This document shows positions 33,665 through 43,902 of a DNA stretch of 64,000 nt, one piece after another. Within the stretch, counting starts at the first letter, position 1. Every line of letters begins with the position of its first letter. Where the stretch lies: contig JAPQWV010000656.1 of NCBI GenBank assembly GCA_027422505.1, forward strand, positions 235,001 through 299,000. The letters are read 5' to 3'. The position numbers were made by a program, and so were the translations under genes. Under the pieces are notes generated by a model that was not told the origin of the DNA, ran no database searches, and saw nothing but the letters and a program-made list of their open reading frames with translations. The stretch comes from Craterostigma plantagineum (taxonomy: Eukaryota; Streptophyta; Magnoliopsida; Lamiales; Linderniaceae).

Positions 33665-35521
33665 CTGATGATTCTTTTTTTTTTTTTTTGGAAGTTATAG
33701 TGTTAAAAGGGTTGTTGTTTTGCATACATACCCTTTTTGTTCTTGTATGTAATTTTTCATGCTCAATTCTATATCAAGCCCAATCACATATAAGTTTTTT
33801 TGTATTCCTCTCTAAAACAATTGTCAACTATTTGGCAATAGAGGGAACTAGCCTGCATACTTATATACATGACCAACTTTTTCGATTTATCCGATTTGGG
33901 ACTTGAGTTTGACCCATCATTCTTTCATCATAGGTGTGAGGTTGGAGAAGGAGGTGAGATTGTTGTTACATTTATTTGGGGAGGGATTGGTTTGAATCAC
34001 TTGATAAATGAGTTTTCATTAAGCGGTTTTTTGTGATCGAACGCCTTGATTTTGATATTTTTCTTACTTGAATTTGCGTGCAATATCAAGGAAAACTCTG
34101 ATGGCCTTTCTGGTGCTCGAGGCAGTCGGAGTTATTTCTATTTTTTTTCGAAATATCGCTTCGCCGTAATATGTAAGAGATTACCTAAATTAAGGTCTGA
34201 AATGGTTTTTGTTCTGTAAACTCGAAGTTAACATTACTAGGGGAGAAACTGATGTCTCTCAACAACCATACATTTACCAGTTTTCTGTTAGCTTCTAACA
34301 CTTACAGATTTTTGTTTATGTCGAGATTCTTTTTTTTTTTGGTCAAAAGTTTATGTCTGAGATTCAATGGAAGCATAGAAAGAAGGTTTCTTTTGGGCCA
34401 CAAGTGAAAGAGGAGAAGTGCTTTTGAGCCATAGCTCATGTGTTCTTTCTCAACTTTTTTACAACTTTTAATAAAGACGATTGACCTTTGGAGCTTTTTT
34501 TGTTGGGAGCTTTCCTTTTTCCTTTCATATTTGAGGAAGGTGTGGTATAATAAGGTGCATTTGAGCAGTTGGAAAACATGAAGCAGTTATTGTTAGTTTC
34601 TGAGGTTTAAGGTTTTTGTTTAACTACGTTTGTCTGAAATTGGCTTTGCGAGTTAGTTTGTGATTATTGGGGTTTGGTTTCTTTCTTGGAAACAGAATAG
34701 AGTTTGAGCTGAGTTTTTATCTCTTGGCGAATCATTCGTAAGGCAGTTTACTTTTGTAATTTGGTATATGTTTAAATTCCAACTACTTTTTTCCCAACTT
34801 CTAACCAAAGCAAATATTAGTTCTTTTTCTACATGATTTTCTTAAATTATATGCAACTCAATTTTTCCTTTTCCTTTTCCTTTTTTCCCCTCTTTCGAGG
34901 ATTATAATTTTTCACAATTTAAGGGCGGCACATCTCTCGCCAAACGCTCCTCTAAGTTGGTGAAGTTCATTTCTTTCTTCTCTACTACCGTTTCAATTGA
35001 TTAAAATACTTATTTGAGTATATGCATTTTAAAGAATTATTAAATTCGTACAAATTTGACTATGGCCGGCAATAAACAAGACACTTAACTATGTTTTAGC
35101 ACGGCACGTAATTATTGTCTGACCAAGTTCACGCATCTCATTCATCGAACTTATCGTAACTCAATATTTATATGTATCTATAGATGTCATACTTAGTCAA
35201 CTCCACTAATTAGAGACCATTATTACATAAATATAACATATCCTTATTTGTTCCGAATATCTTGTAATGAGCCAATTCAAATTCAAGCGGCACGTTGTCG
35301 ATTATCATTTTCGTGGGTGTTTGCTACTAATTTCTTTCATTTGGTATTCGTAAGAATTTCTTTTCGCGTGCTTCCTATAAAATTGCACCAATACAAATTA
35401 CATCGGAGATGTAATCGTGAAAAAACTAAAACTAACGTACATACATAGCTATTCATATTCATAATTTACCTTCACTCAACGTACATTTTTAGCAATCCAA
35501 ATTTAGTACAATCCAAACATA
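33665..35521. other. Intergenic, no gene seen
   Basis: T-rich 3' flank of the BTB gene followed by AT-rich sequence. Short ORFs have no recognisable similarity. Probable polyadenylation elements lie in the first 250 bp but none is decisive. The right edge is the Helitron insertion point. Confidence 0.4.
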
Positions 35522-35739
35522 TCTATTACTATTATAAAAGCACGAATGTGGCCAGTTTTCAATGTGAGTTGCAGGTTATTCATTGCTTTTAATTATCTGT
35601 GCAAGTAACCTGCATTTCCAAGTTCCAAGTTGATTCCATTACCTTTCTTGTATATTTAACTTTATTGTAACGTAGATGTATGTAACATGTTACAACAAAA
35701 TATATAAATAATAACAAAATCGCTTATGAGTATATTATA

Positions 35740-35890
35740 GGGGTAACCTCAACTAAATTCCCGTTTGTTAAAAGTTTATCAAGTAACTCCCCATTTCAGT
35801 TTATTTATTACTAAACTCCCTACATGAAAACATTGCATCACATCACTACCCATTTAATTGAATAGACGATTTTACCCCTCATTTATTATT
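35740..35890. repeat. MULE-2 left terminal inverted repeat
   Basis: Aligns inversely with 47165-47309, including AACTCCCCATTTCA, TTATTACTAAACTCCC and GACGATTTTACCCC. Moderate identity. Confidence 0.8.
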
Positions 35891-36424
35891 TTTTAAATAT
35901 TTTCTTCTCCCATATTATCGAAGACACCGCGCGCCACCGTTCCCAGACCTCGTCACCCATATTTTTCTCCCCTTCGTCTTCAGCTCCTCGCCGGAAAGCT
36001 CCTCACCTATCCAATCACACTGGGTTTCTCGGTCCAGGTAAGTTGAGGTAAGTTTTATGTTTTTTTTCCACCGAGGGTTACTCGTCGAGTTTCTTGACTC
36101 GAGCGATTTGAGCTCGATCGAACGAAGTTGAGCTCAAGAACCCTCCGTTGAAGTGCTCACTTAACGTTTGTGGCAGTGAAATAGGGTTTTTCCCACTTTG
36201 TTGTCGAGCTGTGGCTGTCGAGTATTGGGGTCGAGCTGTAAAAAATTGGATTTTATCCTCCATTTTCTACCATTACCATACTGTGGGTGTCGAGGGAGGT
36301 GAGCGATTGGTTTAATTTTGGCTAATTTGTTGGTTGAAGCAATTTCTTATATGCAGTACCAAAGCGTCTTGAAGGTGAGTATCATTTGCTGTTCAAATTT
36401 TAACAGGTCCGATTATATGAAGCT

Positions 36425-38834
36425 ATGTTGTCTACAAATGTCTTTGGTGGACTCACGTTGTTTGCATTGTGCGAATATAAGAAGAGCACGTATTTATTGA
36501 CGATCAATGAAACGACGAGTCTAATAGATTTATACGTAATCCTCCAAAGAAGATGGCCGGAGATCGATTCACGAGATGACTGGATAAAGTTTCAGGTTCC
36601 GCTTGAAAGTATTTACGCAACTTTGAAAGAAAATGGAGACGTGTTCAATATGTTCCAACTCTATCAACGGCTGAAATTTTCTGTGATCCATATGAAAGTC
36701 GAACGTAATGATGGAAATGGAATGGGTGAAATCAGTCGGGTGGAGACGTTTGTTTTATTTTCTGAATTTAAACGTCTATGTATATTAATTTCCTACCAAT
36801 GATTGATGACATTTTTTGATTTTTCTTGTAGTGTGGAAGAGAATGAAGACTCCATGGAATTTAACATTGAAAGAAATTCAATAGATGCATTTCGTCACTG
36901 CATTGATGGAGAAGGGCAAACCTTCGAGGATGCAAATGATTTCAGACGGATCTTAAAAAACTACTCCATTGCCATCCGTCGTAACTTTTTGTATAAGAAG
37001 AATGATTCCCAAAAGATCATAGTTGTTTGCAAGGATGAGACGTGTCAATGGCGGATATATGCATCACTTCATAAAAGGGATAGATCATTTGGCATTCGAA
37101 GATGCAACTTGCGGCACACTTGCGGAGAAGATAGTATTAAGAGTCGTGATCATCCTCGAGCCGACTCCCCTTGGATTGGGAACATAATGAAGGATAAGTT
37201 ACGGGACGAGCCATCTTATCGTCCAAATACCATTGTCAAAGATATTTTGAGGGACTATGGCGTAGAAGTGGGTTACCAAAAGGCTTATAGAGGCAAAGAA
37301 GCTGCTATCCGTGATGTTTATGGCTTAGAGAATGGCACGTTTGATCAATTACGGTGGTATTGTAGCGCGGTTAGGGAAACCAATCCCGGCAGTGTGGCGG
37401 AGTATGATTTATACCCTAACGACAATAAGTTTCGGAGGCTATTTATTTGCTTCCGCGCATGTCTGGTTGGTTTTGTGCAAGGATGTCGGCCACTCATATT
37501 TGTCGATGGTACTCACATCAAGACAAAGTTTAAGGGTGTGTTGGTTACCGCCGTGGCAAAGGATGCCAACGATGATTTGTTCACGATAGCGTATGGCGTC
37601 GTAAGCGTTGAGAACGATGAAAATTGGGAATGGTTTCTTGTAAAGCTGAGGAGCATGTTCGATCACTACCCGACGATAGCGAGAGAATTCACTTTTCTCT
37701 CAGATAGGCACCCAAGTATTGTAAGTGCTGTTTCGTTGGTATTCCCGGGATCCCGACATGCATATTGTTTGCGTCATTTAGTTGACAACTTCAGAAAAGA
37801 GGTAATTATAAAGGCTGTTAATTTACTATAAAGGCTGTTTAGTTAGAGGGTACTGCAAAAAAACAAATATAGGTACTATGCAGATAGCAACATAGGTACT
37901 GTCATACTGTATCTACTGGTACTACAGGATTATTTGTGCATTTTCTATGTTTTAGTGTGTTTCTGTACATATATGATCACTCATGACTTGTTTGTATCCG
38001 TGTTTAGGTGTTGAGGCATTATCCATTGCTCAACAAGAAGCACTGGTGTAGTGTTTTCAAAAAAGCAGCATACGCCACGACGGCTAGCAAGTTTTCTGAA
38101 CACATCACCAACATTTTCCAGTGTATGCCCTTGGCACAGCAATTTATTAGAAATTCTCAACCAAATTGTTGGGAGAATTCATTGTTTGATGGGAAGAGGT
38201 GGGGTGTTATTAATAACAATCTAGCGGAGTGTTGGAATAGTTGGGTGAAAGATGCACGATCGTTGCCGGTGAAGGGAATGGTTGACAACATTCGTGTGAA
38301 GATAATGACGCAAATGTATGAAAGACGTGAAAAGGGATTGACCCTTTCCGATGATCTTTGCCCGAAACAAGAGAAGAAACTCGTGGCCAATATAGAGAGT
38401 AGTCGTACATTGAAGTGAGTAAGTCTAGCGCCGTTAAAATTGAAGTTGTTGCTCAAGATGGCTCATTCTCCGTGGATATACAACAAAGCTCTTGCTCGTG
38501 CAAAGAATGGGATGTTTATGGGATACCATGTAAGCATGCGGTGGCGTGTATATGTTCGATGGGGCTATCTGTTTATGACTATTGTGATCCATATTTCCGA
38601 TCCCAAAAGTATAGGGATGCATATCGCACTGTCATCAACCCTATTCCGACAAATGAGATGAATGCTCAAGCCACTGATAAAGAATATATTCGTGATCCAG
38701 ACATCCGTGTTATGCCCGGTCGCCGAAAGATGCGGAGGTACCCTTCACAAGTTGATAGAAATAGAAACAAGTGCAAAATATGTGGAAAATATGGGCATAA
38801 TCGTCGTACGTGTAAAGAAGCCGTACGTACATAG
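36425..38834 (+). CDS. MULE-2 MudrA-type transposase (DDE + SWIM + CCHC), one frameshift
   Basis: Exon 1 starts at 36425 (MLSTNVFGGLTLFALCEYKK) and ends near 36740; the donor phase is not fully resolved. Exon 2 runs from about 36832 to 37801, exon 3 from 38008. The protein has a MuDR N-terminal part, a zinc-ribbon-like segment (IIVVCKDETCQWRIYASLHK), and the MULE DDE core: IFVDGTHIKTKFKG (first Asp), FTFLSDRHPSIVSAV (second Asp), HAYCLRHL (C-x2-H) and NNLAECWNSWVKDAR (Glu). After position 38415 a one-base shift is needed to reach the SWIM finger CSCKEWDVYGIPCKHAVACI and the final CCHC knuckle CKICGKYGHNRRTC, ending at 38834. All catalytic residues are present. The single frameshift may be a real mutation or a sequence error. 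Intron 2 contains a GGTAC array. Confidence 0.85.
37849..37940 (+). repeat. GGTAC 23-bp array inside the transposase intron
   Basis: Four consecutive units start GGTACTGCAA, GGTACTATGC, GGTACTGTCA and GGTACTACAG. The first three are each exactly 23 bp. The array lies in intron 2 (37802-38007) of the transposase, the same motif and period as the large array downstream. Confidence 0.9.
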
Positions 38835-38869
38835 CTTAGTTGCCCGCATTTTGCATGTATTTTGTTGTG

Positions 38870-39065
38870 TTTTTTGTCGTTTTGTCCATATGGTCGTTAT
38901 GCCATCTTTTTGTGGTTATGGCATATTCTTTTGTCTATAGGTTGTCGATTGGTTATGACACATTCTTTTGTCGATATGTTGCCGATAGGTTATGGCACAT
39001 TCTTTTGTATTGGTTGCGGCACATTCTTTTGTCGATATGTTGCCGATAGGTTATGACACATTCTT
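38870..39065. repeat. Short tandem repeat after the transposase stop
   Basis: Units of GGTTATGGCACATTCTTTTG followed by TCGATATGTTGCCGATA (about 37 bp, with shortened versions) repeat four to five times in the probable 3' untranslated region of the transposase. It is distinct from the GGTAC repeat. Confidence 0.75.
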
Positions 39066-39319
39066 AGTCGATACGTTGCCATATCTTTAATTTTTTGTTA
39101 TACAAGTACTGTAAGATACTACAAACAACCTATATATGGTACTACAATAACGAACATTATGACACCACAATCATCCAAGGTTAGGTACTACAAACCACGC
39201 ATTTATGGTACTACGAGAGCTCATTCTATGGTACTTCAACGGACCAAGTTATGGTACTACGAGAGCATAACTTATGATACCACAATAATCCACGGTTAGA
39301 TACCGCAAATATCTACGTA

Positions 39320-40207
39320 ATGGTACGACAAATTAGATTTGGCGTACTCCGAAGCCGCTCGCACGGCATAGAAAAGGTACTACAAAGACCAATTTATGGT
39401 ACTACGAGAGCTCATTTTATGGTACTTCAACGGACCAAGTTTAGGTACTACAAATCGTACGACAAAATGGATTGGGCGTACTTCGAAGCTGCTCGCACGG
39501 CACGGAAATGGTACTACAAACGACCTAGTCGTGGTACTACGGGTTCATAATTTATGGTACCACGAACGTATACAACATGGTATTTCAATATTCCGGAGCT
39601 AGATACTACAAAAGTCTAGGTGTTGGTACCTCAAGATTCTACATATTTTGGACAATCGAAGGGGCACGGAAAAGGTACTACAGAGTACCTAAATATGGTA
39701 CTGTAAAAACGTAAGGGACGGTACTGCAATTATCCTTAAGCAGGTACAACAATTGTCTACGTAATGGTACGACAAATTAGATTTGGCGTACTCCGAAGCC
39801 GCTCGCACGGCACAGAAAAGGTACTACAAAGACCAATTTATGGTACTACGAGAGCTCATTTTATGGTACTTCAACGGACCAAGTTTAGGTACTACAAATC
39901 GTACGACAAAATGGATTGGGCGTACTTCGAAGCTGCTCGCACGGCACGGAAATGGTACTACAAACGACCTAGTTATGGTACTACGTGTTCATAATTTATG
40001 GTACCACGAACGTATACAACATGGTATTTCAATATTCCGGAACTAGATACTACAAAAGTCTAGGTGTTGGTACCTCAAGATTCTACATATTTTGGACAAT
40101 CGAAGGGCCACGGAAAAGGTACTACAGTGTACCTAAATATGATACTATAGAAACGTAAGGGAGGGTACTATAATTATCCATACGTAGGTACAACAATTGT
40201 CTACGTA
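39320..40207. repeat. Higher-order repeat, 444-bp unit, two copies
   Basis: 39320-39763 and 39764-40207 are almost identical, each made of the same series of 23-bp units. A third copy begins at 40208 but diverges after about 25 bp. Confidence 0.9.
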
Positions 40208-40534
40208 ATGGTACGTCAAATTAGATTTGGTACTAGACCCGACCGAGTTATGGTACTACGAGAGCACAAGTTCTGGTACAACAATCATCCAAGTCTAGGG
40301 ACCGCAAAAATGTACGTTATGGTACGACAAATTAGATTTGGCGTACTTCGAAGCTGCTCGCACGGCACGGAAAAGGTACTACAACCGACCGAGTTAAGGT
40401 ACTTCGATATCACACTATATGATACCACAATCATCCCAGGTTGGTACGGCAAAAGTGTAGGTAATGGTACGACAAATTAGATTTGGCATACTTCGAAGCC
40501 GCTCGCACGGCACGGAAAGGGTACTACAATCGAA

Positions 40535-42840
40535 GGGGCACCGAAAAGGTACTACAGTGTACCTACTTATGGTACTACAGAAACGTAAGGGATGGTACCG
40601 CAATGATCCATATGTAGGTACACCAAATGTCTAGGTAATGGTACGACAAATTAGATTTGGCGTACTCCGAAGCCGCTCGCACGGCACGGCAAAGGTACTG
40701 CAATCGACCGAGTTATGGTACCCCGTTATCACACTCTATGATACCGCAACAATCCAGGCATAGGTACCACAAAAGTGTACATAATGGTACGACAAATTAG
40801 ATTTGTCGTACTTCGAAGACGCTCGCACGGCACGGAAAAGGTACTACAAACAACCCAGATATGGTACTGCGCTGTTACATTCCATGATACCAAAATTATC
40901 CACGGATAGGTACCACAAATGTGGACGTAATGGTACGATAAATTAGATTTGGCGTACTTCGAAGCCGCTCGCACGTTTCGAAAAGGTACTACAAACGACC
41001 TAGATATGGTACTGTAAGAGCACATATTTTGATACCACAATTATCTACTATTAGGTACATCAAATATGTACTTACTGGTACCACAATTAGATTTGGCGTA
41101 TATCGACGTCGTTCGGGTCATTTTTGGTCCGTTAGTACTTTACCGTAGTAAATCATAGTAATTTGATCAATTGGTATCGAAGTTGGTGTGTTGAAGATTA
41201 GACTCAAGGATACCTACATTGAAATCCCAACTTTCTTTCCACTCAATTGATGCTAGTAACAATATCTTACCACATAGTCAACATTTAACGTTGATTTATA
41301 TTTAAAATTTTTGTTCTTTGCCATGTTATGCAAGCTCTAGGTCTTTAATACTCAAGATTCTACGTGCTTTCGACAATCGAAGGAAGGGGCACCGAAAAGG
41401 TACTACGGAGTACCTACTTATGGTACTACAGAAACGTAAGGGATGGTACCGCAATGATCCATATGTAGGTACAACAAATGTCTAGGTAATGGTACGACAA
41501 ATTAGATTTGGCGTACTCTGAAGCCGCTCGCATGGCACGGCAAAGGTACTGCAACCGACCGAGTTATGGTACCCCGTTATCACACTCTATGATACCGCAA
41601 CAATCCAGGCATAGGTACCACAAAAGTGTACATAATGGTACGACAAATTAGATTTGTCGTACGTCGAAGACGCTCGCACGGCACGGAAAAGGTACTACAA
41701 ACAACCCAGATATGGTACTGTGCTGTTACATTCCATGATACCAAAATTATCCACGGATAGGTACCACAAACGTGGACGTAATGGTACGATAAATTAGATT
41801 TGGCGTACTTCGAAGCCGCTCGCACGTTTCGAAAAGGTACTACAAACGACCTAGATATGGTACTGTAAGAGCACATATTTTGATACCACAATTATCTACT
41901 ATTAGGTACATCAAATGTGTACTTACTGGTACCACAATTAGATTTGGCGTATATCGACGTCGTTCGGGTCATTTTTTGGTCCGTTAGTACTTTACCGTAG
42001 TAAATCATAGTAATTTGATCAATTGGTATCGAAGTTGGTGTGTTGAAGATTAGACTCAAGGATACCTACATTGAAATCCCAACTTTCTTTCCACTCAATT
42101 GATGCTAGTAACAATATCTTACCACATAGTCAACATTTAACGTTGATTTATATTTAAAATTTTTGTTCTTTGCCATGTTATGCAAGCTCTAGGTCCTTAA
42201 TGCTCAAGATCCTACGTGCTTTCGACAATCGAACGAAGGGGCACCGAAAAGATACTACCTACTTATGATACTACAGAAACGTAAGGGATGGTACCGCAAT
42301 GATCCATATGTAGGTACAACAAATGTCTAGGTAATGGTACGACAAATTGGATTTGGCGTACTCCGAAGCCGCTTGCACGGCACGGCAAAGGTACTGCAAC
42401 CGACCGAGTTATGGTACCCCGTTATCACACTCCATGATACCGCAACATCCAGGCATAGGTACCACAAAAGTGTACATAATGGTACGACAAATTAGATTTG
42501 TCGTACTTCGAAGACGCTCGCACGGTACGGAAAAGGTACTACAAACAACCCAGATAAGGTACTGCGCTGTTACATTCCATGATACCAAAATTATCCACGG
42601 ATAGGTACCACAAACATGGACGTAATGGTACGATAAATTAGATTTGGCGTACTTCGAAGCCGCTCCACGTTTCGAAAAGGTACTACAAACGACCTAGATA
42701 TGGTACCGTAAGAACACATGTCATGATACCGCAATTATCTACGTTTAGGTACATCAAATGTCTACTTACTGGTACCACAAATTAGATTTGGCGGGTCATT
42801 TTTTGGTCCGTTAGTACTTTACCGTAGTTATGGTACTACG
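40535..42840. repeat. Higher-order repeat, 851-bp unit, two full copies and a partial third
   Basis: GGGGCACCGAAAAGGTACTAC recurs at 40535, 41386 and 42238, and the sequences between are nearly identical. Each full copy includes about 200 bp without the GGTAC motif (41150-41340 and 42000-42190). The third copy is truncated near 42840. Confidence 0.9.
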
Positions 42841-43721
42841 GGTGCATAATTTATGATATTACAATTATCCACGATTAGGTAGTGTAAATGTCTATTTACC
42901 GGTACCACAAATTGGATTGGGCTTACTTCGCAGCCGCTCGCACTGCACGGAAAAGGTACTACAAACGACACATTTCTGGTACTACGAGAGCTCACTCTGT
43001 GATACTTCAATGGACCTATGTTAGGTACTACAAATCGTACGACAAATTGGATTGGGCGTACTTCGAAGCCACTCGCACGGCACGGAAATGGTACTACAAT
43101 AGACCAAGTTATGGTACTACGACAGCATATATAATGGTACCTCAATCATCCACGGTTACGTACTACAAATATCTACGTATTGGTACCACAAATTAGATTT
43201 GGCGTACTTCGAAGCCGCTCGCACGGCACAGAAAAGGTACTACAAACGACCCATTTATGGTACTACGAGAGCTCATTCTATGGTACTTCAATGGTTATGA
43301 TTAGGTACTACAAATCGTACGACAAAATGGATTGGGCGTACTTCGAAGCTGCTCGCACGGCACGGAAATGGTACTACAAACGACCTAGTTATGGTACTGC
43401 GGGTTCATCATTTATGATACTACAAATATCCACGATTAGGTACTATAAAAGTCTACATAATGGTACGACAAATTAAATTCGGCGTACTTCGAAGCCGCTC
43501 GCACGGCACAGAAAAGTTACTACAAACGACCCATTTATGGTACTACGAGAGCTCAGTCTATGGTATTGCAATGGACCACGGAAACGGTACTACAAATCGT
43601 ACGACAAATTGGATTGGGCGTACCGTATGGTACAACAACCGATCCAATTTAAGTACTACAAATGGTACTATAATAGAGAAACTTAGGTACTACCTTCTAG
43701 TAATATTGGTACTGCGTAGAT

Positions 43722-43887
43722 GTTTGTTCAGGTACTACAAAACCTACAGATGCCAAAAACATACACAAGTCACATCCTACCAATATCAACAGCATCTCAG
43801 TCTGTTTGTTCAGGTACTACAAAACCTACAGATGCCAAAAACATAAACAAGTCACATCCTAAGAGGATCAAAAGCATCTCAGTCTCA
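43722..43887. repeat. 83-bp tandem duplication at the end of the array
   Basis: TTTGTTCAGGTACTACAAAA and the following bases occur at 43722 and 43805. It lies directly beyond the stop codon of the protease gene (minus strand), so it may be part of its 3' untranslated region. Confidence 0.8.
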
Positions 43888-43902
43888 AAACACAGGCAAA
43901 CA

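Larger units (their letters stand above)
39105..43740. repeat. 4.6-kb array of 23-bp GGTAC-headed repeats
   Basis: Nearly the whole stretch divides into 23-bp units with a conserved head G(G/A)TAC(C/T)NC(A/G)A and a variable 13-bp tail, for example GGTACTACGAGAGCTCATTC and GGTACTTCAACGGACCAAGT. At intervals a 31-bp spacer with TTCGAAGCCGCTCGCACGGC is inserted. I count well over 100 units by spacing. Translated ORFs in this region (rich in WYYK or GTT residues) are reading-frame accidents of the repeat. It lies between the transposase and the protease gene of MULE-2. Confidence 0.95.

Noticed and set aside
39105..43740. Regular repeats with a constant head and variable part, as in a CRISPR array
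   Set aside because: The sequence is plant nuclear DNA inside a Mutator-like element, the conserved part is only about 10 bp, spacers are about 13 bp and higher-order repeats exist. There are no cas genes. It is a transposon minisatellite.
39320..43846. Several ORFs of 76-128 codons in the GGTAC array
   Set aside because: They are frames kept open by repeat periodicity; their peptides are repetitive (GTT, WYYK, LRSRSHGT) and the same in both higher-order copies. No family similarity.
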